This document shows, piece after piece, positions 31,987 through 46,695 of a stretch of 64,000 bases of DNA. Each line of letters starts with the position of its first letter. Positions within the stretch are counted from its first letter, which is position 1. The stretch lies in the NCBI RefSeq assembly GCF_019266065.1, contig NZ_LPNR01000109.1, positions 1-64,000 of the forward strand, written 5' to 3'. The notes beneath the pieces were generated by a model that worked only from the letters and a program-made list of their open reading frames with translations, did no database searches and was not told the DNA's origin. The translations under genes were made by a program, and so were the position numbers. The stretch comes from Nocardia sp. MH4 (GTDB taxonomy: Bacteria; Actinomycetota; Actinomycetes; Mycobacteriales; Mycobacteriaceae).

Positions 31987-33585
31987 TCAGTCCTTCTTGC
32001 GCCAGCCGAGCAGGACCGATTCGCCGTCCTGCGGCTTCCACGGCAGGAAGATCGCGACGATCACCGCGCAGACGGCGACCGCGCCCGCCGCCACCAGGGA
32101 CGCGGTGTGCGCACCCTGTAGCGTCGCGGTCTTCATAGCGACGATGAGGTTCTCGCGCTGGGTTTCCAGGAACGGCGTCAGCTCACGCTTACGCAGCTCC
32201 AGCACGCTGAGTGGACTGGCCTTGACCAGGCTCTTCTCATTGGCGTTCATGATCGCGAGCGGGATGGCGTCGACCCGGGCGCCGATGCGGCTGCTGTAGT
32301 ACGAGGCCACGATCGAGCCGAGTACCGCGACGCCGAGGGTGCCGCCGATCTCGCGGGTGGTGTCGTTGACGGCCGAGCCCGCGCCCGCCTCGTCGAGCGG
32401 CAGCGCCGACATGATCGACTCCGTGGCCGGGCCCTGCACGATGCCCAACCCCAGCGCCATCGACACCATCGATGGCAGCACGCCGATCAGATAAGTGCTG
32501 TCGACGGTGACCTGGCCGCCCAGATAGAGGCCGAGTCCGGTGAGCAACAGCCCGATCACCAGCACCGCGGTGGTGCCGACCCGCTGGGCGAGCAGCGTCG
32601 CCACCGGTGCGCCGATCGCGACCGAGAACGCGAACGGCAATGACGCGATACCGAATTCGAGCGGGGTGTATTCCCGCACGCCCTGGAAATACTGGGTGAT
32701 CAGAAACAGGAATCCGAACATCGAGAAGTACGCGATGGCAATGGCCAAGGCGGGCAATGAGAATCGGCGGTTGCGGAACAGTCGCATATCGAGAATCGGT
32801 GCCGCGGTGCGCAATTCCCACGTGACGAAAGCGGCGAGCAGAACGACACCGAGCGCCGCGGTGCACAGGGTGGTGAGCGAGAGCCAACCGTTGTGCGGTG
32901 CCTCGATGATGGCCCACACCACCAGCGTGATGCCCGCGACGGACAGCAGGATGCCGGGCAGATCCAGCCTGCCGACCTGTTCGGCGCGTGATTCCGGCAC
33001 CCAGATCAGCGTCGCGACCAGTGCGACCAGCGCCACCGGCACATTGATCCAGAACACCGAGTGCCAGCTGAAGTGTTCGAGCAGCCAGCCGCCCGAGATC
33101 GGGCCGATGGCGATGGCGAAGCCCGCCATCGCGGTCCAGGCGGCGATGGCCAGCGCGCGTTCGCGCTTGTCGGTGAAGATGTTGATGATCAGGGCCAGGG
33201 TGGCCGGGAAGACGGCGGCGGCGAAGACACCCATCGCCGCGCGGGCCGCGATGACCTGCGTCATCGACTCGGCGAGCGCGCCGCCGACCGACATCACCGC
33301 GATGCCGATGAGACCCACGATCATGATCCGGCGGCGACCGTAGCGGTCACCGAGATTGCCTGCGGCGAGCAGCAATCCGGCGAAGGTGAGCGTGTAGGCG
33401 TCGACGACCCACTGCAGGCCGGAGACTCCGGTCTGCAGTTGGACGCCGATGGAGGGGAGGGCGACGTTGACGATGGTGTTGTCGAGGACGACCAGCAGTT
33501 CGGCCAGGCAGATGACGACGAGTGCGAGGAATCGCTGCGGACGCCGGTCCAGCAGCACTGATGGAGCGACTATGGAGGTTGCCAT
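31987..33585 (-). CDS. MFS multidrug exporter, DHA2 (14-TMS, EmrB/QacA-like)
   Basis: A 532-residue membrane protein with about 14 hydrophobic segments. Motif A GNLGDRYGRRRIM follows TMS 2; the motif D-type LVVLDNTIVNVALPSI is in TMS 1, with the acidic Asp typical of proton-coupled drug exporters. The start MATSIVAPS at 33585 is chosen because sequence further upstream lacks coding character. The gene interrupts the ribosomal protein block between rplA and rplJ and runs opposite to it. The substrate is unknown. Confidence 0.92.
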   Translation of the reverse strand: MATSIVAPSVLLDRRPQRFLALVVICLAELLVVLDNTIVNVALPSIGVQLQTGVSGLQWVVDAYTLTFAGLLLAAGNLGDRYGRRRIMIVGLIGIAVMSVGGALAESMTQVIAARAAMGVFAAAVFPATLALIINIFTDKRERALAIAAWTAMAGFAIAIGPISGGWLLEHFSWHSVFWINVPVALVALVATLIWVPESRAEQVGRLDLPGILLSVAGITLVVWAIIEAPHNGWLSLTTLCTAALGVVLLAAFVTWELRTAAPILDMRLFRNRRFSLPALAIAIAYFSMFGFLFLITQYFQGVREYTPLEFGIASLPFAFSVAIGAPVATLLAQRVGTTAVLVIGLLLTGLGLYLGGQVTVDSTYLIGVLPSMVSMALGLGIVQGPATESIMSALPLDEAGAGSAVNDTTREIGGTLGVAVLGSIVASYYSSRIGARVDAIPLAIMNANEKSLVKASPLSVLELRKRELTPFLETQRENLIVAMKTATLQGAHTASLVAAGAVAVCAVIVAIFLPWKPQDGESVLLGWRKKD

Positions 33586-33716
33586 AGTTGAGAAGTGAAG
33601 CAGGTTACTGTCACCGAACGTAACACCTTTCCGGTGAGATTGCTGCCACTTCGACCCATCGAATGTGAACTGGGCCACAAATCGACACCGGCGAATTCAG
33701 CGCTGCCGGGGGCGTT

Positions 33717-33746
33717 TTGGCAGATCGGGGCAGGTGCCGGTACAGT
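33717..33746 (+). promoter_or_regulatory. rplJ-rplL promoter
   Basis: TTGGCA (33717-33722), 18 bp, then TACAGT (33741-33746). Transcription would begin near 33753, producing a leader of about 235 nt before rplJ. Confidence 0.65.
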
Positions 33747-33752
33747 GGACTC

Positions 33753-33945
33753 CGGTCATCGACATGTTCGATGGCTACCCATTCGTTCTACCGAAGACCG
33801 TTGGTCGTCGATGCCGCTTGCGTGGTGTCGATCGAAGGTCCGGCGACATTGCCGGCGGCCCACGCAGGGAGAGCTGAGGCCGATATTTTCGCGCCCCGGT
33901 ACGCCTTGCGTCCGGGGCGTTAGTTTTGTCGCCGGCCCCTGAATT
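33753..33945 (+). ncRNA. Ribosomal protein L10 leader RNA
   Basis: The leader contains GAAGACCGTTGGTCGTCG and GAAGGTCCGGCGACATTGCC followed by GGCGGCCCACGCAGGG, blocks I recall from actinobacterial rplJ leaders that L10(L12)4 binds to repress translation. A CGCCCCGG / CCGGGGCG hairpin (33892-33919) with TTAGTTTTG after it ends the structured part and could act as an attenuator. Ends are approximate. Confidence 0.6.
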
Positions 33946-33989
33946 CGGTAGTGCGCGTTCACGAACCGACATCAGAGAGGAGGCGAAGT

Positions 33990-34520
33990 ATGGCGAAGCC
34001 TGAAAAGGTCACCGCTGTCGCGGAGATCGCGGAGCAGTTCAAGAACTCCACGGCCACTGTTGTCACGGAATACCGTGGTCTTTCGGTCGGCAAGCTCACC
34101 GAGCTGCGTCGCGCGCTCGGCGCCGAGGCCACGTACTCCGTCGCCAAGAACACCCTGGTCAAGCTCGCGGCCGCGGAAGCGGGCGTCGAGGGCCTGGACG
34201 ACTTGTTCGTCGGACCGACCGCCATCACCTTCATCCAGGGTGAGCCGGTCAACGCCGCGAAGGCCCTCAAGACCTTCGCCAAGGACAACAAGGCGCTCAT
34301 CATCAAGGGCGGCTACATGGACGGCGCTGCGCTGTCCGTGTCCGAGGTCGAGAAGATCGCCGACCTGGAGACCCGCGAGGTCCTGCTGGCCAAGCTGGCC
34401 GGTGCGATGAAGGGCAACATGTCCAAGGCTGCCGGGCTGTTCTCGGCTCCTGCCGGTCAGGTGGCCCGTCTGGCCGCCGCGCTGCAGGAGAAGAAGCAGG
34501 CCGAAGGCGCTGCCGAGTAA
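33990..34520 (+). CDS. rplJ: 50S ribosomal protein L10
   Basis: A 176-residue L10: the N-terminal rRNA-binding domain (MAKPEKVTAVAEIAEQF, VVTEYRGLSVGKLTELR) and a C-terminal helix that docks L7/L12 dimers (AAALQEKKQAEGAAE). The very strong GAGAGGAGG ribosome binding site precedes ATG 33990. It is co-transcribed with rplL and probably feedback-regulated through the leader RNA. Confidence 0.98.
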   Translation: MAKPEKVTAVAEIAEQFKNSTATVVTEYRGLSVGKLTELRRALGAEATYSVAKNTLVKLAAAEAGVEGLDDLFVGPTAITFIQGEPVNAAKALKTFAKDNKALIIKGGYMDGAALSVSEVEKIADLETREVLLAKLAGAMKGNMSKAAGLFSAPAGQVARLAAALQEKKQAEGAAE

Positions 34521-34580
34521 TACCCCCGTGTGGGTGTTACCGCCCGCGCGAACAGACATTCACTACCGAAAGGAACAATC

Positions 34581-34967
34581 ATGGCCAAGCTGTCCACCGA
34601 AGAGCTGCTCGAGGTTTTCTCGGAGATGACCCTGCTGGAGCTGTCGGGCTTCGTGAAGGCGTTCGAGGAGAAGTTCGAGGTCACCGCCGCTGCCCCCGTC
34701 GCCGTTGCCGCCGCGGGTGCCGCCCCGGCCGCCGCTGACGCCGCCGAGGAGCAGGACGAGTTCGACGTCATCCTCGAGGGTGCGGGCGACAAGAAGATCC
34801 AGGTCATCAAGGTGGTCCGTGAGATCGTCTCCGGCCTGGGCCTGAAGGAAGCCAAGGACCTGGTCGAGGGTGCCCCGAAGCCGATCCTGGAGAAGGTCAC
34901 CAAGGAGGCCGCCGAGGCCGCCAAGGCGAAGCTGGAAGAGGCCGGCGCCAAGGTTGCCGTCAAGTAA
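34581..34967 (+). CDS. rplL: 50S ribosomal protein L7/L12
   Basis: A 128-residue L7/L12: N-terminal dimerisation helix pair (MAKLSTEELLEVFSEMTLLEL), an Ala/Pro/Val hinge and a C-terminal domain (FDVILEGAGDKKIQVIKVVRE, GLGLKEAKDLVEGAPK) that recruits GTPase factors. AAAGGAAC precedes the ATG. Terminator directly after. Confidence 0.98.
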   Translation: MAKLSTEELLEVFSEMTLLELSGFVKAFEEKFEVTAAAPVAVAAAGAAPAAADAAEEQDEFDVILEGAGDKKIQVIKVVREIVSGLGLKEAKDLVEGAPKPILEKVTKEAAEAAKAKLEEAGAKVAVK

Positions 34968-34986
34968 TTCGGCACCAGCCGTTGCG

Positions 34987-35025
34987 AACGGGCGGTCCCA
35001 CTCGGGGCCGCCCGTTTGTTATTTA
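34987..35025 (+). terminator. rplJ-rplL terminator
   Basis: AACGGGCGG pairs with CCGCCCGTT, extended inside by TCC/GGG-type pairs, followed by TGTTATTT. It begins 20 bp after the rplL stop. Confidence 0.85.
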
Positions 35026-35209
35026 CCCAGACATGCGAAAGTGATCTCAGTCGTGAGTTCCGGTCGGGGTTACTCTTCAGTCATGTAGGGGTGTGCCCCG
35101 TCTCACTGATGGGTTACAGTGACCGGACCCACAGTGTCGTGACGCACCGCCGTGATGTGAGCGCGCGGTCAGCGGGGTGGGGTGCTCGCAGGGAACAATG
35201 GAGGTAGGC

Positions 35210-36280
35210 GTGGGCGTCGAGGTCAGGACCGAGGGTGTAACAAAATCCTTCGGTTCGCAGCGAATTTGGCAGGATGTGTCGATCACGCTCCCTTCGGGTG
35301 AGGTGAGCGCCCTGCTCGGCCCTTCTGGTACGGGTAAGTCGGTGTTCCTGAAGTCGCTGATCGGTCTGTTGCGGCCCGAGCGCGGCTCCATCTTCATCGA
35401 TGGCACCGATATCACCACCTGCTCCAACAAGGAGCTCTACGAGATCCGGAAGCTGTTCGGCGTCCTTTTCCAGGACGGCGCGCTCTTCGGCTCGATGAAT
35501 CTGTTCGACAACATCGCTTTCCCGCTTCGTGAGCACACGAAGAAGTCGGAAACCGAGATCAAGCGCATCGTCATGGAGAAGCTCGAGCTGACCGGTCTGC
35601 TCGGCGCCGAGGGCAAACTGCCCGGCGAGATCTCCGGCGGTATGCGCAAGCGCGCCGGCCTGGCCCGTGCCCTGGTGCTCGACCCGCAGATCATCCTCGT
35701 CGACGAGCCCGACTCCGGTCTGGACCCGGTGCGTACGTCGTACCTGGCGCAGCTGCTGCTCAATATCAACGCCCAGATCGACGCCACGATCCTGATCGTG
35801 ACGCACAACATCAACCTGGCCCGTACCGTGCCGGACAACATCGGCATGCTGTTCCGCCGCCAGCTGGTCATGTTCGGCCCCCGCGAGGTGCTGCTGACCA
35901 GTGACGAGCCGGTGGTCAAGCAGTTCCTCAACGGCCGCATGATCGGCCCGATCGGTATGTCCGAGGAGAAGGACGAGGCGCAGATGGCGCGCGAGCAGGC
36001 GCTCGTCGACGCCGGTCACCACCACGGTGGCGCCGAGGAGATCGAGGGCATCATCCCGCAGATGAAGGCGGAGCCGGGCATGCCGGTCCGCCAGGCCGTC
36101 TTCCGTCGTCAGGCGCGTGTGCGCGAGATCATGCACACCCTGCCGCACGCGGCTCAGGTGGCGATCCGGGAGTCGCTCGACCAGTCCGACGACACCCAGG
36201 TGATGGCCGCCTACGGCAGTGAGCACCCCACCGCGGCCTTCGACACCAAGACGATTCCGCACGGCCAGATCAACGGCTGA
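35210..36280 (+). CDS. mkl: Mce-transporter ABC ATPase (Mkl/MceG)
   Basis: A 356-residue ATPase that energises Mce lipid/sterol import systems. Walker A GPSGTGKS, signature ISGGMRKRAGLARAL and Walker B IILVDEPDSGLDP are followed by a ~100-residue C-terminal extension with IGPIGMSEEKDEAQMA, which I recall as characteristic of mycobacterial Mkl (Rv0655). GTG 35210 has GGAGG six bases upstream and aligns with the Mkl N-terminus; ATG codons at 35198 and 35177 are alternatives. It sits between rplL and rpoB, as in mycobacteria, apart from any mce operon. Confidence 0.94.
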   Translation: MGVEVRTEGVTKSFGSQRIWQDVSITLPSGEVSALLGPSGTGKSVFLKSLIGLLRPERGSIFIDGTDITTCSNKELYEIRKLFGVLFQDGALFGSMNLFDNIAFPLREHTKKSETEIKRIVMEKLELTGLLGAEGKLPGEISGGMRKRAGLARALVLDPQIILVDEPDSGLDPVRTSYLAQLLLNINAQIDATILIVTHNINLARTVPDNIGMLFRRQLVMFGPREVLLTSDEPVVKQFLNGRMIGPIGMSEEKDEAQMAREQALVDAGHHHGGAEEIEGIIPQMKAEPGMPVRQAVFRRQARVREIMHTLPHAAQVAIRESLDQSDDTQVMAAYGSEHPTAAFDTKTIPHGQING

Positions 36281-36297
36281 GCGCACCCGGCGACACC

Positions 36298-36330
36298 AGC
36301 GAGCCCCGGCCGTCACGGCCGGGGCTCGCT
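36298..36330. terminator. mkl terminator
   Basis: A perfect 15-bp stem (AGCGAGCCCCGGCCG / CGGCCGGGGCTCGCT) with a 3-nt loop, 18 bp after the mkl stop. No T-run, as is common in high-GC actinobacteria. Confidence 0.8.
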
Positions 36331-36374
36331 GCGTTCACGGCCGGAAAACAGGCTCTGAACGGGTGTTTCGCGGG

Positions 36375-36404
36375 TTGGCGTCTTCGGCGTGTCGCGGGTA
36401 AAAT
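36375..36404 (+). promoter_or_regulatory. Distal rpoBC promoter candidate
   Basis: TTGGCG (36375-36380), 18 bp, then TAAAAT (36399-36404). The -10 is a close match to the sigma-A consensus in an otherwise GC-rich stretch. Confidence 0.55.
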
Positions 36405-36616
36405 AGCCGCGGTTCCGGCCGGGGATGTCCAGCGCGCCAGGCGATCTCACTTCTCGGACAGACCCCGCCGCGCCACTTGACGAGGCGCGCGCGAACCGTC
36501 ACCCTATTCACAGCAGTGTCAGCTGCGCAGGGGCTCCAGCGCCCAGAACGACCGACGCGGCCAGCGTCACGGGAGTTCGGCGCGTTTGCCGTGTGAGCGG
36601 TCGCACGGATGGTATG

Positions 36617-36646
36617 TTGACACCCCTCTATATGTGGGTGTAAGTT
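36617..36646 (+). promoter_or_regulatory. Proximal rpoBC promoter with inverted repeat in the spacer
   Basis: A perfect TTGACA (36617-36622), 18 bp, then TAAGTT (36641-36646). ACACCC (36620-36625) and GGGTGT (36636-36641) form an inverted repeat that spans the spacer and touches both hexamers, so a DNA-binding protein there would directly affect polymerase. Confidence 0.6.
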
Positions 36647-36830
36647 TGGACGTTGCGCTGGCTGCCTCCTGTCCACACCTTGATTCGCACACGTAAGTTC
36701 CACCTTCCGGTGTTACTTCCGCTGCTGCCTGTTCGGGTTTCGTTCGGGTTGTAACCAGCGGAATTCGTAGCAGACAAGCGACGGTCGCGGACCACCACGC
36801 GACGCGCGTGAGGTGCTGGAAGGACGCATC

Positions 36831-40313
<3,483 letters not shown>

Positions 40314-40320
40314 GTGGTGA

Positions 40321-40350
40321 CGCGGGTGGCTGCTCCGGCAGCCACCCGCG
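40321..40350 (+). terminator. Hairpin in the rpoB-rpoC gap
   Basis: A perfect 13-bp stem (CGCGGGTGGCTGC / GCAGCCACCCGCG) with a TCCG loop. It has no T-tract, so it is more likely an mRNA processing or partial-attenuation element than a full terminator, as rpoC has no obvious promoter of its own. Confidence 0.5.
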
Positions 40351-40416
40351 GACCCGCGATCGGTAACTAGTGAACTTTTTGCTCGAATTCGACCCGAACA
40401 GGGGAAAGGAAGTTAC

Positions 40417-44370
<3,954 letters not shown>

Positions 44371-44380
44371 GTCTTGGCCA

Positions 44381-44413
44381 GAACGCCCCGCTCCTGACCG
44401 GAGCGGGGCGTTC
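44381..44413 (+). terminator. rpoBC terminator
   Basis: A perfect 14-bp stem (GAACGCCCCGCTCC / GGAGCGGGGCGTTC) with a 5-nt loop, followed by GTCGTTT, 11 bp after the rpoC stop. Confidence 0.9.
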
Positions 44414-44425
44414 GTCGTTTCGGGG

Positions 44426-44829
44426 TCAGCGGATTCGGGGGCAGGCTCTGCCCGCGATGTGACAGCGCTCCTCGAAGCCGTGGGGTAGCGGTGAATCGGA
44501 TTCGCAGCCGGTCGGGTCGGGTCGGGTCAATTCGATGTGCTCCAACGCCGTGAGTGGGATCAGGGACGAGCGGGCGTTGAAGGCCGCGGGGTGGTCGGTG
44601 CGACAGCGGCGATCACCGGTGCGGCGATCGCCGGCGGCGGTGTCGTTGGCAGCTCAGGGCTACGAAACGCCGCCCACACGCCAGCACCTTCACCGAAGCA
44701 GGTCTCCTGGTCGTCCATGAGGATCGACGTCGGATAGGGCTCGAGCGCCGCGATCCCGCCTGCCCGCGACTGCGGCGAGTCGGTTTCGCGTAGCACGATC
44801 TCCCATACCACCCAGCGAGTAGAAGCCAC
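44426..44829 (-). pseudogene. Decayed copy of the unknown gene at 48254-48943
   Basis: Read on the minus strand, the first part (from ATG 44829) gives PTSILMDDQETCFGEGAGVW, matching TRVRLDPGETCFADGGVQW of the intact protein. A frameshift near 44640 moves the similarity to another frame: LTALEHIELTRPDPTGCE against WSALESVDLTAPDLVGCR, then LPHGFEERCHIAGRACP against LPAGFEDKCHLAGKKCP, ending at TGA 44426-44428. About 40 residues between the last two blocks are missing. So both a frameshift and a deletion are visible, which supports a pseudogene. Confidence 0.72.
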
Positions 44830-44857
44830 GGCTTATGGCGTGCAGAAAGTGTGGCGG

Positions 44858-45685
44858 CTAGTCGTGGGTTGATTCGGCGGGTTGGCGGGAGGGGGCGGTG
44901 CGGGCGTGGGTGGCGTAGAGGGTGAGGCCTACGAAAGTGAGGCCGCCTACGAGGTTGCCTACCACGGTGGGGATTTCGTTCCAGATCAAGTAGTCGCCGA
45001 GGGAGAAGTCGCCGCCGAGGAGGAGGCCGGACGGGAACAGGAACATGTTGACGATGGAGTGTTCGAAGCCCATGTAGAAGAAGAGCATGATGGGCATCCA
45101 CATGGCGATCACCTTGCCGGAGACCGAGGTGGACATCATGGCGGCGACCACGCCGGTGGAGACCATCCAGTTGCACAGGACGGCGCGGATGAAGAGGGTG
45201 AGCATGCCCGCGGCGCCGTATTCGGCGTAGCCGAGGGTGCGGGCCTCGCCGATCTCGCCGAGTTTCTGGCCGACGGCGCTGGGGTCGACGGAGAAGCCCA
45301 TGGTCAGGATGATCGCCATCATGACGGCGACGGTGAACGCGCCGGCGAAGTTGCCGACGAAGACCAGGCCCCAGTTGCGCAGCATCGAGCGCACGGTGAC
45401 GCCGCGGCGCTTGTCGAGCAGGGCCAGCGGGACCAGCGTGAAAACGCCGGTGAGCAGGTCGAATCCGAGCAGGTACAGCATGCAGAAGCCGACCGGGAAG
45501 AGGACGGCGCCCAGCAGCGGCTGGCCGGTGTTGACGGTGATGGTGACCGCGAACGCCGCGGCGAGGGCGAGGATCGCGCCCGCCATGTAGGCGCGGATCA
45601 CGGTGTCCCTGGTGGACATGAATGCCTTGGCTTCGCCCGCGTCGATCATCTTCTCGACGAAGTCCGCTGGTTTGAGATACGACAT
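44858..45685 (-). CDS. Formate/nitrite transporter (FNT) family channel
   Basis: A 275-residue FocA/NirC-like pentameric channel for small monovalent anions. It starts MSYLKPADFVEKM at ATG 45685 after AAGGGG; a longer frame exists but this matches the family N-terminus. Six transmembrane segments are visible. Signature residues include FVGNFAGA and the central His in GFEHSIVNMFLFPSG that gates transport in FocA/NirC. It is divergent from cyanase with 156 bp between starts, so it may carry cyanate as well as or instead of nitrite or formate (inference). Confidence 0.92.
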   Translation of the reverse strand: MSYLKPADFVEKMIDAGEAKAFMSTRDTVIRAYMAGAILALAAAFAVTITVNTGQPLLGAVLFPVGFCMLYLLGFDLLTGVFTLVPLALLDKRRGVTVRSMLRNWGLVFVGNFAGAFTVAVMMAIILTMGFSVDPSAVGQKLGEIGEARTLGYAEYGAAGMLTLFIRAVLCNWMVSTGVVAAMMSTSVSGKVIAMWMPIMLFFYMGFEHSIVNMFLFPSGLLLGGDFSLGDYLIWNEIPTVVGNLVGGLTFVGLTLYATHARTAPSRQPAESTHD

Positions 45686-45841
45686 GTGACCCCTTCGTAG
45701 TGCTTCCAGCACAGTAGTTTTCGCCGCCGAGGTTGCCTCGCGATCACCGGAAGTTGCCACTCGGTAAATAGTGGTATTCCACTATGGCGGGCGGGTGCGG
45801 GCGGATGGCAGGCTGACGAAGTCCCCGACCGAGGAGCCCGT

Positions 45842-46291
45842 ATGCAACCGATCATGAGCAAGTCCGCCGCCGCCGATCTCGTCGTCGCCGCCCGCATCCG
45901 CAAAGGCCTGACCTGGGCCGCCATCGCGGAATCGCTGGGCGCGCCGCTGGTCTGGACGACGGCGGCCCTGCTCGGTCAGCACCCGATGACCGAGGAGCAG
46001 GCGGCCGCGGCCTGCGCGCTCCTCGACCTGGACGAGACCGTCGCCGAGAGCCTGCGTCTGCAGCCCTCGCGCGGCGCCGACCCGGCGCAACTGGCCGATC
46101 CCACCATCTATCGCCTGGTCGAGGCGGTCTCGGTCTACGGCCCGGCGCTCAAGGCTCTCATCCACGAGGAATTCGGCGACGGCATCATGAGCGCCATCAA
46201 CTTCAACATCGACATCGCCCGCCGCCCCCACCCTGACGGCGACCGCGTGGTCATCACCCTCGACGGCAAGTTCCTCGACTACCGCTGGTGA
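45842..46291 (+). CDS. cynS: Cyanase (cyanate hydratase)
   Basis: A 149-residue cyanase, which converts cyanate and bicarbonate to carbon dioxide and carbamate (then ammonia). The N-terminal POU-like helical domain (LVVAARIRKGLTWAAIAESLG) and the C-terminal dimer domain are intact. The catalytic triad can be placed at Arg91, Glu94 (YRLVEA) and Ser117 (GIMSAINF). The C-terminus is GKFLDYRW. ATG 45842 is used; an internal ATG at residue 5 is also possible. It allows use of cyanate as nitrogen source or its detoxification. Confidence 0.95.
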   Translation: MQPIMSKSAAADLVVAARIRKGLTWAAIAESLGAPLVWTTAALLGQHPMTEEQAAAACALLDLDETVAESLRLQPSRGADPAQLADPTIYRLVEAVSVYGPALKALIHEEFGDGIMSAINFNIDIARRPHPDGDRVVITLDGKFLDYRW

Positions 46292-46312
46292 TCGCGGTCC
46301 GCGCGCATCCCG

Positions 46313-46561
46313 TCACCCGCGATCTCGGTCGCGGTTCCTGATCCGGTCGAAGACCGCGCGCTGATCTTCCTCGGCCTGCCGGTCCTGACACGGTCGGCAC
46401 CCCCACTGCGGCGAGACGTTGGTGACGCAGCATCCGCCCAGGATGTACTCGCCCCGCTCGGCGGCCTGGAACGACTCGAAGGTGGGGTAGCCGTAGAGGA
46501 TCCGGAGCATCGGGCCATCGCATTCCGGGCAGCGCGGTGCGTTTTCCTGTGTGTTGGGCAC
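46313..46561 (-). CDS. Small zinc-ribbon-like protein
   Basis: An 82-residue protein with cysteine pairs CPEC near the N-terminus, CC in LGGCCVTN and CRPC after WG, suggesting one or two zinc sites. The middle RILYGYPTFESFQAAERGEYILGG resembles a small conserved family I recall in actinobacteria without known function. GTG start at 46561. It lies convergent to cyanase (21-bp gap) and next to a cyanase remnant. Confidence 0.72.
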   Translation of the reverse strand: MPNTQENAPRCPECDGPMLRILYGYPTFESFQAAERGEYILGGCCVTNVSPQWGCRPCQDRQAEEDQRAVFDRIRNRDRDRG

Positions 46562-46640
46562 CGGTAGAGCTTGCCGGATCGATGGTCACCGGAGAGCCGA
46601 ATCGAGGTAGTCGGACGAGGCGGACGCGGGGTTCGCCGAG

Positions 46641-46694
46641 TCGCGCGGTGACCGCGTCGTCATCGCCGGCGCGGTCCTCGACCATCGCTGGTAG
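46641..46694 (+). pseudogene. cynS: Remnant of a second cyanase 3' end
   Basis: In one frame the segment reads RGDRVVIAGAVLDHRW and then TAG, against DGDRVVITLDGKFLDYRW and TGA at the end of the intact cyanase. DNA is alike as well (GACCGCGT.GTCATC and CTCGAC.A.CGCTGGT). Two codons are missing, and a stop lies 30 bases upstream of the matching segment. It ends one base before the stop of the convergent EamA gene. The match is short, so a chance origin is not excluded. Confidence 0.5.
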
Positions 46695-46695
46695 G

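Larger units (their letters stand above)
36331..36830 (+). other. rpoB upstream control region and long leader
   Basis: About 500 bases with no convincing gene on either strand. It contains two well-spaced promoter candidates (36375-36404 and 36617-36646) and a leader that ends with GGAAGGA before rpoB. If the distal promoter is used the rpoB leader exceeds 400 nt. Confidence 0.6.

Noticed and set aside
36331..36616. A small protein gene between mkl and rpoB
   Set aside because: Short open frames are Arg/Pro-rich, lack ribosome binding sites, and overlap the promoter candidates.
45686..45760. A 25-residue N-terminal extension of the FNT channel
   Set aside because: The frame is open, but AAGGGG lies directly before ATG 45685 and the family N-terminus begins there.
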